Under the pieces are notes generated by a model. That model searched no databases and had not been told where the DNA came from. It saw only the letters and a list, made by a program, of their open reading frames with translations. Both the position numbers and the translations under genes were made by a program. Below, piece by piece: positions 9,028 to 18,130 of a stretch of DNA of 23,353 nt. Origin of the DNA: Prorocentrum cordatum (taxonomy: Eukaryota > Sar > Dinophyceae > Prorocentrales > Prorocentraceae); the NCBI GenBank assembly GCA_963575745.1, contig CAUYUJ010018478.1, forward strand, positions 124,880-148,232, given 5' to 3'. Numbering within the stretch: position 1 is the first letter of the stretch; each line of letters opens with the position of its first letter.

Positions 9028-9062
<35 letters not shown>
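9028..9062. repeat. (GAC)n microsatellite
   Basis: Eleven or so perfect GAC triplets lie between the duplicated segment and the TCTTGGGG array. They are absent from the right-hand copy, so this expansion came after the duplication. Confidence 0.85.
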
Positions 9063-9310
9063 CGCTCTTGGGGGCCTCTTGGGGGTAGTTTGTGGGCCTC
9101 TTGGGAAGCTCTCAGGGGCCGCTTGGAAGCCTCGTGGGGGCCTCTTGGGGCTTCCTGGGGGTCTCTTGGAGGGGGCATGGGACGTCTTGGAGGCTTCTTG
9201 GACGGTCTTGGGGCTATCGTGGGCGTTTTCGGCCGATCTTTGGGCGACTCGGGGCCCTCTTGGGCCGTCTCGGGGGCCATCTTGGGCATTCGGACCTCAT
9301 TTGGAGTGTT
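9062..9310. repeat. TCTTGGGG-type degenerate array, copy 3
   Basis: Units such as GCCTCTTGGGGG, GTCTCTTGG and CGTCTTGG are tandemly reiterated with spacing near 12-15 bp. This is the same family as 1655-1960 and 2090-2460. Confidence 0.75.
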
Positions 9311-9346
9311 TTCGAGGTTTCGAGGCCGCCCGAGGAAAAACGAATC

Positions 9347-9422
9347 TGCCCCCCCACCCACCCCCCCACCACCACCCCCAGGGACCCCTCCCCCCCCCCC
9401 CCCCGGAACCCCCCCCCCCCTG
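9347..9422. repeat. C-homopolymer cluster
   Basis: Several runs of seven to fifteen C are separated by one to four bases. The minus strand therefore carries closely spaced G-runs able to form G-quadruplexes, and the plus strand could form an i-motif. It lies between the two copies of the 623 bp duplication, and such tracts promote slippage and assembly errors. Confidence 0.7.
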
Positions 9423-9503
9423 GGGAAGGGATCGAAGGGAAGGGGCTTCCCTTCGACTCGATTACGACACTGCTAGATTTTTCTCTCGCTCACGAGCTTG
9501 AAT

Positions 9504-9613
9504 CCCCTGCAGCCGGGGGTGAGCTGCTCGTGCTGAGCGCGGCTGCCACTTGTCGTTTCGAAGACCTGCCTGCCTTTTCGAACACCTGCCTCTTGTTGCT
9601 GTCTGTTTTTTTT
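9504..9613. repeat. Segmental duplication, right copy
   Basis: This is the near-identical copy of 8881-8990. The sequence after TTGCTGTCTG diverges (a T-run then AATCGCTTCGC instead of ATTGCGAAGGCC). Confidence 0.8.
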
Positions 9614-9639
9614 AATCGCTTCGCTCATGCCGCCGGCCC

Positions 9640-9795
9640 TGGAGCCCTCTTTAGGGCCTCTTGGGGGCCTCTTGGGTACCTCTTGGGAGTCTCTTGGGGC
9701 TCCTTGGCGGCGTCTTGGGGGCTCCCAGGGCCTCTTGGGGAGCTCTTGGGGGCCTCTTGGGGCGGGAGGGGGGGTAGTCGATTGCGGCTCCCCCC
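9640..9795. repeat. TCTTGGGG-type degenerate array, copy 4, ending in a G-run/C-run element
   Basis: CCTCTTGGGGG units recur at short spacing and end at a run of seven G (9768-9774), TAGTCGATTGCGGCT and a run of six C (9790-9795). The terminal element matches the one at 2033-2064 in layout and in the TAGTxxAT core. Confidence 0.7.
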
Positions 9796-10050
9796 TTGGA
9801 GGCCACGATCCTCGTGAGGGGTGTCGACAAATGGCCCTCCCCTGGAGTGCTCTGGTGGCTTCTCCCGGGACCTTGCCGGGGTACTTTTCGTCCAGGGGCC
9901 CCCAGGGGCCGCTCCGCGCGCGCGAACTAGAAATATTGTTAACCAGTTGCCAGAGATCTTAGCACGCCTCTGGCCCGTTGGGGCGGCGAATTTTGTTACC
10001 TATACGACCACCCTTCGGGTGATAAGGAGGTTCGGGGGGGGGAACCAACG
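9796..10050. other. Unassigned sequence
   Basis: I recognise no gene. A small perfect hairpin, CACCC-TTC-GGGTG, lies at about 10009-10021, just upstream of a G-run. Nothing ties it to a transcript end. Confidence 0.3.
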
Positions 10051-10278
10051 TCTCACTCGATCGGTCTCGCTATCGATCTCAGTATCGATCTCACTATCGG
10101 TCTCGCTCGATCGATCTCACTCGATCGATCTCACAATCGATCTCACTCGATCTATCTCATTCGATCGATCTCACAATTGATATCACAATCGATATCACAA
10201 TCGATCACACAATCGATCTGACATTCGGTCTCAATATCGATCTCACTATCTATATCACAATCGCTCTCACAATCAACG
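10051..10278. repeat. 12/14 bp minisatellite (ATCGATCTCACA)
   Basis: About 17 units of the form AATCGATCTCAC are visible. Most are 12 bp and a few are 14 bp, where CGATCGATC has an extra 2 bp. Units decay to the right (CGATATCACAAT, CGCTCTCACAAT), and the array then passes into CAACGTCATCAT and the CAT array without a break. Confidence 0.82.
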
Positions 10279-10734
10279 TCATCATCATCATCAACACATT
10301 CACCAACATCAACATCATCGCCAACATCGTCATCATCATGAGGGCATCGTCATCATCAGCATCATCATCATAAACGTCAGCATCAACGTCAGCATCATCA
10401 TCGGGACAACATCATCATCATCACCATCATCATCTCATCATCAACATCATCATCATCATCGGGACACAGTCATCGTCATCATCAGCAGCATCATCAGTCA
10501 TAATCGGGACACCATCATGATCACCATCGTTCTCATCATCAACATTATCATCAACATCGTCATCATCCTCGGGACACCATCATCATCATGATCATCGCAT
10601 CATCATCGTCATCGACATCATCATCAACAACATCATCATCATCATGATTTGGGCACCATCATCATGAGCAACATCATCATCACCATCGTCATTATCATTA
10701 TTATCATCATCGGGACACCATCAGCATCACCATC

Positions 10735-10765
<31 letters not shown>

Positions 10766-10871
10766 GCATCGTCATCGGGACAGCATAATCATCATCAGCA
10801 TCATCATCAGCATCATTATCGCCGGGACACCATTTCCATCAACATCATCATCACCAACATCATCGGAATCG

Positions 10872-10903
<32 letters not shown>

Positions 10904-11038
10904 GGGACATCATCATCGTCATCATCATCAACATAATCATCATGAGCATCAGCATCCTCATCATCGGGACACTATCATCATCGACACCATCATCAACATC
11001 ATGATCATCTTCTTCATCGGGACAACATCATCATCATC

Positions 11039-11079
<41 letters not shown>

Positions 11080-11108
11080 TCATCATCATCATCATCATCA
11101 TCATCCTC
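10279..11108. repeat. CAT array punctuated by CGGGACA
   Basis: CAT triplets with CAG, CAC, CGT and AAC variants are interrupted at irregular intervals by TCGGGACA. GGGACA occurs at about 10403, 10461, 10506, 10571, 10712, 10777, 10824, 10904, 10966 and 11019, with a variant GGGCAC at 10651. The intervals run from 45 to 80 bp, so the array is a composite of CAT tract plus GGGACA. The same word becomes the core of the next minisatellite. Confidence 0.88.
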
Positions 11109-11343
11109 GCGGGACACCGCGGGACACCGGCGGGACACCGCGGGACACCGTGGGACACCGCGGGACACCGCAGGACACCGCGGGACACCGGCGGGACACC
11201 GCGGGGCCCCGGCCGCCCGGAAGGGAATCATTTGGTCCGGCCGCGCCTCAGCCACACGGGACACCAGCGGGACACCGGCGGGACACCGCGGGGCCCCGGC
11301 CGCCCGGAAGGTAATCATTTGGTCCGGCCGCGCCTCAGCCACA
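11109..11343. repeat. CGGGACACCG minisatellite with an 87 bp duplication
   Basis: About ten units of CGGGACACCG (10-11 bp) are followed by two nearly identical segments at 11191-11256 and 11278-11343. They contain GCGGGGCCCCGGCCGCCC and an ATCATTTGGTCCGGCC block. The offset is 87 bp. This array extends the GGGACA punctuation of the CAT array on its left. Confidence 0.85.
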
Positions 11344-11481
11344 GGAGACTTTCTCTCGCCCGCCCACGCAGCTTCGCCTCGCCCGCACGGCACGCACGAA
11401 CACGAAACCGAAATCGATTTCCCGGTAGGGGGGCTCGCCGTTCCACTTCGATCTTACCCCCTCACCTCCGATTACCTTTTC
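11344..11481. other. Unassigned short sequence
   Basis: This is complex sequence between two arrays, with no recognisable gene or repeat. Confidence 0.3.
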
Positions 11482-11590
11482 TTGCCTTTTTTTGTTGTCG
11501 TACTTGTTGTTGTCGTTGTCGTTGTCGTTGTCATTGTCGTCGTCGTCGTCGTCGTCGTTGTTGTTGTTGTTGGTGTTGTTGTTGTTTTCG

Positions 11591-11642
<52 letters not shown>

Positions 11643-11647
11643 GTTCG

Positions 11648-11715
<68 letters not shown>

Positions 11716-11727
11716 ATTGTCGTTGTT

Positions 11728-11796
<69 letters not shown>

Positions 11797-11965
11797 ATGG
11801 TTGTTGTTTGTTTCGTTGTTGTTGTTGTTGTTATTCTTCTTCTTGTTGTTGTTGTTGTTGTTGCTGTGAGTGTTGTTGTTATTGTTGTTGTTGTTGTGAT
11901 AGTTGCTGTTGTTGCGGCTGTTGTTGCTGCTGCTGCTGCTGTTGTTGTTGTTGTTGTTGGCCACC
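11482..11965. repeat. (GTT)n array of about 480 bp
   Basis: TTG/GTT triplets are purest in the centre (about 11583-11712) and carry GTC, GCT and ATT variants toward the edges. That purity gradient is expected of a microsatellite growing at its centre. The frames read as poly-Val, poly-Leu or poly-Cys on plus and poly-Asn or poly-Thr on minus, all open. None is a gene. Confidence 0.92.
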
Positions 11966-11989
11966 GTCCAAGTCCTGGTGGTAGTCCCG

Positions 11990-12114
11990 ATTGGTCCTCC
12001 TCGCTCCTCTTTCCTCCTCGCTCCTTCTCGCCCCTCATCCTCACGCCGCCTCGCTCCTCCTGCTCGTTCCTCGCTCCTTCTCGCCCCTTCTCGCTCCTTC
12101 TCCTCGCTCTTGTC
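11990..12114. repeat. CTCCTCGCTCC-type degenerate pyrimidine repeat
   Basis: Units like CTCCTCGCTCCTTCTCGCCC are reiterated. The same family flanks TPR exon 2 on its right (8090-8410) and appears in reverse orientation at 3310-3380. Confidence 0.7.
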
Positions 12115-12254
12115 CCAACTTTCGCCCACCCTGGGGGCGGCCACCATTTGTTCGACGACGGGCCACTGTGGCCTCATGCGCACTGCGACCAGCCCGAGCT
12201 TGGCTGTAAGTTCGACATGCGTATTCCGCAGATCCGACTGACCGACCGACCACG
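12115..12254. other. Non-repetitive island, possible exon of uncertain strand
   Basis: A 140 bp island of complex sequence sits between two pyrimidine-rich repeat tracts, an arrangement like TPR exon 2. On the minus strand it could be an exon from a CTTACAG acceptor (near 12210) to a CCCAGG|GTGGG donor (near 12137), reading AKLGLVAVRMRPQWPVVEQM. On the plus strand a frame ends at a good GTAAGT donor near 12210 and reads HHLFDDGPLWPHAHCDQPEL, but no acceptor AG precedes it. I know no family for either. Coding is possible but unproven. Confidence 0.3.
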
Positions 12255-12400
12255 CCCTCCGCTTCTCCACTTCGGTCATCATCTTCTTCCGTGCTCCTCT
12301 TCTCCGCTCCTCCTGCCTCCTCTTCCTCTTCGTTCCGCCCTTCTCCGTTCTCTTCGTTCCCCCCTTCTTCCCCTCCCGCCGCGCGCGCGGTGCGGGAGAA
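12255..12400. repeat. CTCCTC/CTTC-rich degenerate pyrimidine repeat
   Basis: This resembles the tract at 11990-12114 and mirrors it across the island. It ends at a GCGCGCGG segment and a short GGAGAAGGAGGAGG tract of opposite strand bias. Confidence 0.55.
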
Positions 12401-12728
12401 CGCGCGGTTCGGGGAGAAGGAGGAGGCGGGAGGAGTTCGTCCCATCGTCTTTTGCTTACAGTCTCCAGTCATCTTCTTATTTTGCCCTGTGCTGCCTTTG
12501 CTTCCATACCCCCCGGCGTCTCGGGCTCCGGGCCTGGGGCCCTTCCGGGGGCCGGTCGAGGGTCGGGGACTGTCCTGAAGGGCGCGGCGCTGCCTTTGGT
12601 CTTCCGCGCGGGCCGCTCTTCCCCCGGGCATCCTGCGTTGGGTCCTCGCTTTGAATACGCATCGCTCCGCGTCCTTCCTCCCTCACCCCCCCTCCTTACT
12701 CCTCCCATCCGTGCCTCTGCCCTCCGCG
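12401..12728. other. Unassigned sequence containing a dispersed GGGTCCTCGTTTTGAA-like motif
   Basis: No gene is recognised. TTGGGTCCTCGCTTTGAA followed by CGC-TCCGCGTC at about 12639-12672 resembles 19380-19415 and more loosely 22496-22545. This is evidence for a dispersed repeat, each copy followed by a pyrimidine-rich tract. Confidence 0.4.
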
Positions 12729-13225
12729 TGTGCTCATCACCAGCAGCATCAGCATCAGCGTCAGCATCAGCGTATCGCTATAATCACCACCCCTGTCATC
12801 AGCATGACCATCAGCTGCACCATCATACTCATCAGCATCATCAGCATTATCATGATCATCATAATCGTCATCAGCATCACCATCATCACCACCATCATCA
12901 TCACCATCACCACCATCACCAGCAGCATCATTATCAGCATCATCAGCATCATCATCATCAATCTCATCATCATCATCATCATCATCATCCATCATCAGCA
13001 TCATCATCATCATCATCATCAGCATGACCATCATAATCATCATCAGCAGCAACGTTATCATCATCACCAGCATCCTCATCCTCATCCTCATCCCCATCAT
13101 CATCACCACCATTATTATCATCATCTTCACCACTGCCATCATCGTCATCAGCATCATCATCGTCATCATCAGCATCGTCATTGGCATCGTCAACATCATC
13201 AGCATCATCATCTTCATCATCATCC

Positions 13226-13257
<32 letters not shown>

Positions 13258-13592
13258 TTCATCTTCATCTTCATCTTCATCATCATCATCATCATCATCG
13301 TCATCATCATCATCGTCATCAACATTTTCATCGTCACCATCGTACCAGCATCATCAACATCAGCAGCATCATCATCAGCATCAACACCACTACCAGCATC
13401 ACCGTCATCATCAGCATCAGCATTAGCATCATCGTCAGCATCATAATGAGCATCATCATCAGCAGCATCATCATCAGCATTGGCACCGGCATCACCATCA
13501 GCATGAGCATCAGCATCAGCACCAGCACCAGCACCAACACCATCACCATCATCATCATCATCATCATCATCGTCATCATCATCGGCATCGGT
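12729..13592. repeat. CAT array of about 860 bp
   Basis: CAT triplets carry CAG, CAC, CGT, CTT and TAT variants, and local pure tracts lie at about 12960-13020 and 13215-13300. It has the opposite orientation to the GAT array at 4615-5753 and lacks the GGGACA punctuation of 10279-11108. The long Ser, Ile or His frames here are artefacts. Confidence 0.92.
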
Positions 13593-13611
13593 CCTCGACT
13601 GTCCCGTAAGT

Positions 13612-13880
13612 GGCTTCACTGAAGGTACCAGTGGCAGCGACCGCATGCGGATCTCCCCCCACTTCGGCACACTCCTCTCACGTTTCGTGACCCCGTGAGG
13701 GAGCCCCACCGAAGGCCTCAGGGGCAGCGCCCGCATGGCGTCACCCTGCCGATACCGACACGCCCGTCACACGTCTCGTAACCCCGCAGGGACTCCACCG
13801 AAGGCCCCGATGGCAGCGCCCGCATGGCGTCACCCCGCCCATTTCGGCACACCCCTCGCGCGTTTCGTGGCCCCTCCTTC
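13612..13880. repeat. Relic of the 90 bp satellite, about three diverged copies
   Basis: Copies start near 13634, 13725 and 13814 at GCAGCGxCCGCATG. They retain TTCGGCACAC, CACGTTTCGTG, GGGAGCxCCACCGAAGGCC and the same order of motifs as the array at 19448-20770. They are much more diverged from each other than the copies in that array, so this looks like an old, uncorrected patch of the family 6 kb away. Confidence 0.85.
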
Positions 13881-14058
13881 GCCCTGCCTGCTTTGGCGGC
13901 ACGCAGCACTTCCGCGTGCACGTGGCTGGGCACTCGGCCAGGACACTGCTCAGGGCCCCAGCGGCCAGCAGCTGACCTCTGCAGGTCGGAGGCCCACCGC
14001 GCGGGAGCCGCGCACGGGGCGGGGCTTCAGCCCCCGCCACCCCTGGGGAAACCAAATG
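13881..14058. other. Unassigned GC-rich sequence
   Basis: Three frames are open on plus and one on minus, as expected from composition. There is no domain or splice pair I can support. Confidence 0.3.
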
Positions 14059-14060
14059 TA

Positions 14061-14225
14061 CACCTTAGGCGATGCTTAAGAAAACCTAAGTTTTCGGCCA
14101 GAGTCTCGATTATTCTTAATTTTTCAATGTAAATCCCAAGATTTGAATAGACATTCTGGATATTCATTCAGATTCTGAGACTATGAATTTCTTAACCCAT
14201 GGTTTCTTAAGCATTTCGCAGGGTG
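14061..14225. mobile_element. MITE-like inverted-repeat element, TA-flanked, 165 bp
   Basis: The left end reads CACCTTAGGCGATGCTTAAG. The reverse complement of the right end reads CACCCTGCGAAATGCTTAAG. The two continue with AGAAA-type sequence and share AGTCTC further in. Each end is bordered by TA (14059-14060 and 14226-14227), which fits a Tc1/mariner-type target duplication. The element is clearly AT-rich against its surroundings and encodes no transposase, so it would be non-autonomous. The TA duplication is only two bases and cannot be proved without an empty site. Confidence 0.65.
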
Positions 14226-14227
14226 TA

Positions 14228-14589
14228 CCGATACCGAACCCAAGGACGGCCCATGAGGGCCACGCGACACCAGAAGGGCTTACGGGAAGGCCCCGAGCCC
14301 AACAGCAGCGGCAAATCTCAGACCCCTTTTATCCTTCACAGCGTGCACGTGCGCCCGGGCGTGGATGCCGCCATCGCTGGCCGACAGAGTGGAAACCCCG
14401 ACGATCTCCCGATAGGCTCCCAGCTCCCTGCCCACTCGTCCTGCGCGTGGTCGACGTGCTGTGCTGTCACACGCGTCCATGATGGATGGGCGGAGGGATT
14501 GGAGGGTGTCTGTGGGAGGATCGGTTTGGGATTGTCTTGGAATTCCTGGATACGTACTCGTCACGCTTTGGCTACTACGTGCAGAAGAT
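14228..14589. other. Unassigned sequence
   Basis: A 255-codon plus frame (14223-14990) covers this and the following duplication. It has no recognisable domain, its start lies in the inverted repeat of the MITE-like element, and it crosses a non-coding-looking duplication. I do not call it a gene. Confidence 0.3.
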
Positions 14590-14890
14590 GGCGGCTGCCA
14601 GTCAGATGTGTCCCAGCCTTGACCCTGCTCGCTTTCTGCTGCTCCGAGATTGGGGGTTTAGGATATGTGTCCCGGTCTCACTCTCTCTTCTCGGTTTCAT
14701 CTACCATCATCCCCTCTGTGCCTGCCTACCTGAAATTGTGCAGCCAGTTTTTACAAGGGACACAGCGTTCTGGAGGTGATCGGTATGCGCCCCAGCCTCT
14801 TCCCTTCCGCTCGTTGCTGCCATCCTTCCGAGGCTGGAGGTTTGAGATGTCCGTCCCAGTCCCACTCTTCTCGGTTTTATCTTCATTTGG
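14590..14890. repeat. Diverged tandem duplication of about 180 bp
   Basis: CCCAGCCTT-CC-GCTCGxTxxTGC, followed by CCGAGxxTGGxGGTTT and CACTCTTCTCGGTTTxATC, occurs at 14612-14700 and again at 14791-14880. The offset is 179-180 bp with many substitutions between copies. Confidence 0.65.
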
Positions 14891-16237
14891 TTTCTCTCCC
14901 TTCCTCCCTCCCCTCACCCTCCCGAGTGGCCAAGAGCCACGACGCGGTCGTCGTTTCTTTGTTCGACCCGATGCCGGCCACTTGATTTGAGAGAGGAGTG
15001 ATTCCGGGGGGGGCGCTGACAGGATGGGACTGAGGGTGAGTTTAGGTCTGTTGGTGGGGACGAGGGTTGCACTACGGCGTTGGTGCAGACGCGGGCCGCA
15101 GGTCGAGCGTGCGAGTATATCGTGCACTCCTGCAGGCCCTTGCCTTGCGCCAACCCACTAAGCTGGCTTTCGGCCCTTCGCAAACCATCTCACTTGCTCC
15201 CCTCTTGGGTATGCCTCCTCTTGCCTCCTCCCTCCTGCGGCGTTGTGATGCGCCCTGAGCGCCTTCAGACGATGAAGGGGGGGGTAGGACAGGACGGGGG
15301 CGGGGAGATTCGCCAAAACTTGGCGCAGGTGCTGCATGTGCGCACTGTTGCAGCGGCTAGTGAGTACCGCACTAAGCTGACCGTCTCCTCGGCGAACCAG
15401 GTCGCAATCCAAATCCTCGTCCTCTTCGTCCTGCTCCTCCCCGCTCTCCGCCGTCCCGTCCCGTCCCTGCGGAAGCCAAGAGGTCCCGATACCCCTTTTC
15501 CCTGGACCTCTTCCGCGGTGCGTTTTGACCGGGCCTTCGAGGCGACTCCAGCGGTGGCGCCGAGGGCCGAGGGCCACCCAGGACGCCCCAAAGCGGCAGA
15601 GACGAGGGGCGGGTGGCGGTCATTGGGGCACCTCTTCCTCCTCCTGGCTCCCCTGGCCGCGAGGCGTACTTCGCCTTCTCGAGGAGCCTGCGGCTGGAGC
15701 ACAGTGCGCCCGCGGGTTGGCGGGGGCAGCGCGCCGGGACGGCCGCCGTCGGCGTCGCTCCATTCGAGGGTCGAGGGCCGATCGCCCGAGGTTCGGCCAC
15801 GCGCAGGAGGGGGGAAGGCTTCCCAGAAACACCCCTGCTCAGAGGGCGCGGGCCGTCTCTATAGTGCAAGTCGGGGGTAGACAGAACCCCCAACAGTGAC
15901 ACGTCGATTAGTGAATTGTCCGTTTTCGGTTCTCGAGAGGGCGCCGTGGCCGTCATTTTCCAGGCTTGCGCCCGCCAGGTTTGGGCCTCAGGTCGTTTTC
16001 ACTAAACCACGTTTTACTAAAGGGGGTTCTGTCCATCCCCGAAAGGCCGGCGCCGTGTAAGAAGCAACCCTGTTTTCAGAAGCGTCCTCCCCTCCTCCTA
16101 CCCCCGTTGTGCGCGCCGTCAAGGGGCCCTCTTCTGGCGCGCCTCGTCCTCCGCAGGCCTCGTTCGAGGCGCCTCGTCGCCACGGCGGAGCTTCTGACCA
16201 GCACGCATCCCAGGAGAGGTCCAGCGATGAATGCTTG
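14891..16237. other. Unassigned complex sequence, 1.3 kb
   Basis: This is the longest repeat-poor stretch of the window and so a likely place for exons. A 266-codon plus frame (15080-15880) overlaps a 194-codon minus frame (15372-15956). A consensus-like donor, GCTA|GTGAGT, lies at about 15358. It would close a segment reading RQNLAQVLHVRTVAAA, but I cannot place an acceptor. Another segment near 15655-15720 reads REAYFAFSRSLRLEHSAPAG. I recognise neither and make no gene call. Confidence 0.3.
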
Positions 16238-16326
16238 ATGGTGTCGTCGTCGTCGTCGTGGTCGTCGTCGTCGTCGTTATCGTCGTCGTCGTCGTCGTCG
16301 TCGTCGTCATCGTCGTCGTCCACCAT
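16238..16326. repeat. (GTC)n microsatellite enclosed by ATGGTG...CACCAT
   Basis: About 25 GTC triplets with few interruptions (GTG, GTTATC, GTCATC) lie between ATGGTG (16238-16243) and its reverse complement CACCAT (16321-16326). The inverted flanks may be chance at six bases. Confidence 0.85.
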
Positions 16327-16969
16327 TGGTTGGCAAGTTGGCCCAGGGGAAGCTCAGCGAGTGTCCGCGGCCGGGTGGGTGGGTGTCCTTTGACGAACGG
16401 GGCCAATCACGTACATGTCTTCCATCATGGCCTTCGTAATTATTGTCGCCATCTTGCTGCTTCTCATGGCTTTCGTCGTCCTCGAATGAGAAAGAGAGAG
16501 AGGCAGGGGAAGGAGTAAGGACAAACTTCAATAGGATGATTTATCGTTCTGGCACGGGCTGCGGGAGTAATTGTCAAGACTAAGTAGATCTGTACGGGGT
16601 CATGTGGAGACAAGGCCGGACCAGATACTCACATGTAGCAGAGTCTTTCGGGGTCTTGGAGACAAGGACTTTGATTAAGCAGTGCTGTGGCACAGCGGGA
16701 AAGTAGCACCCTTTCCTGCAAAGCTAGATTTCCGGTCGCCCAGTCAGACGGACGCGCGCGTCGTAGTCTTCAAGATGGTTGAACACTATATTTTGCGCGA
16801 TGGCTGCCCGAGCGTCTTCGGTACAGTGGTTCTGTTCGGTTGCCCCGCAAAGTCAATTGGGGGTGTTTGGTTTTCTCTGTACTCCCCGCGCAGCCCTCCT
16901 CACCTCACCCTCCTTTCCCCCTCATCCCCTTTCACACTCATCATCACTATCACCCACACAGTCAAGCCG
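16327..16969. other. Unassigned sequence
   Basis: A short direct repeat, GGGGTC-x-TGGAGACAAGG, occurs near 16600 and 16650. A small perfect hairpin GCTGTG-G-CACAGC lies near 16684. I looked for a tRNA there and found no B-box. No gene is recognised. Confidence 0.3.
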
Positions 16970-17140
16970 CATAGTAAGGATGGGCAAACTTGCCAAGGGT
17001 ACCCTTGCATCCTTGCCTCCTCGGTCCATCCTTCGCCACTTCCGTTGGCCGCGCCCCGCTCGATAAGCTTCGACATGGGCGTCCACGGCGCTTGCATCCT
17101 TATCGCGCATCCTTATAATACGGGCCGATTGCACCAATCA
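16970..17140. repeat. Dispersed 150-170 bp repeat, left copy
   Basis: AAGGATGGGCAAAC, CAAGGxxxCCTTGC, CATCCTT and TTATCGCGCATCCTTA are in the same order as at 18565-18725. The offset is about 1.6 kb, with the CAT array lying between. CATCCTT recurs four times within the copy. The two copies are clearly related but diverged. Confidence 0.7.
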
Positions 17141-17162
17141 TCATCACTGTCGCCGTCCCGCC

Positions 17163-17820
17163 ATGATCACTTTCATCATTATAATCATCATCATCAGCAT
17201 CATCATCATCAGCACCAGCAACACCATCTTCACCATCCGCATCATCATTGCTAACATCATCACCATCATCATCATCATCATCATCATTATCATCATATTC
17301 ATCATCATTACCGCCATCACCATCATCATCGACAACATCTTCATCACAATCATCGTCATCATCGATTACATCATCAGCATCATCATCTTCATCATCATCA
17401 CCTTCATCTTCGTCGTCATCGTCATCATCATCACCATCGTCGTCATCACCACCATGGCATGATCATTATCATCCTCAGCATCGTCATCATTATCACCATC
17501 ATCGTCGTCGCCTTCATTATCAGCATCACCATCATGATCATCATCATCATCATCATCATTAGTATCATCACCATCATCATCATCAGCATCGCCATCATCA
17601 TCCTCACCACCATCATCGTCATCACCACCACTACCACCATCGTCATCATCATCATCATCATCATCACCATCACCATCACAATCATCGTCGTCATCAGCAT
17701 CAGCATCATCGGCATCATCAACATTATCACTATCCCCATCACCATCACCACCAGCATCACTATTATCACCATCATCAGCACTACCATCATCATCGTCACA
17801 ATTATTCACATTGACATCGC

Positions 17821-17869
<49 letters not shown>

Positions 17870-17994
17870 GCCATCATCGCCATCATCATCAATATCATCA
17901 TCAACACCAGCACCAGCACCAGTATCATCATCAGCATTATCACCACCATGAACACCACCATCATCATCACCATCACCATCTCCATCACCATCAC

Positions 17995-18030
<36 letters not shown>

Positions 18031-18118
18031 GATTCCCTTCTTCTTCATCCTCATCTTCAGCTTCAGCTCCGTCTTCATCACCATATTCTTTTTCATCTTC
18101 ATCTCCATCTCCACCAGC
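17163..18118. repeat. CAT array of about 955 bp
   Basis: CAT triplets carry CAC, CGT, CAG and TAT variants. The purest stretches are near 17815-17870 and 17995-18030. The right end changes to TTC/TCTTCATCTTC. Its orientation is the same as 12729-13592 and opposite to 4615-5753. The poly-Ser, poly-Ile and (minus) poly-Asp or poly-Met frames are artefacts. Confidence 0.93.
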
Positions 18119-18130
18119 ATCACCCACACA

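Noticed and set aside
8881-9613. Conserved exon in the 623 bp duplication (frame reading AAGGxLLVLSAAA)
   Set aside because: Three clear differences between the copies all change the amino acid in that frame, and no splice pair or family supports it.
10009-10021. CACCC-TTC-GGGTG hairpin as a terminator
   Set aside because: It has a five-pair stem with no associated gene, and a rho-type terminator is not expected in a nuclear genome.
11482-12654. 390-codon Val-rich frame and minus-strand Asn/Thr-rich frames in the GTT array
   Set aside because: Every frame of a (GTT)n array is open, so the length is expected without coding.
14223-14990. 255-codon open frame
   Set aside because: It starts inside the terminal repeat of a MITE-like element, crosses a diverged 180 bp duplication and has no recognisable domain.
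16679-16760. Possible tRNA or small structured RNA around GCTGTGGCACAGC
   Set aside because: Only a 6 bp hairpin is visible. There is no B-box (GGTTCGANTCC-like) sequence or cloverleaf spacing.
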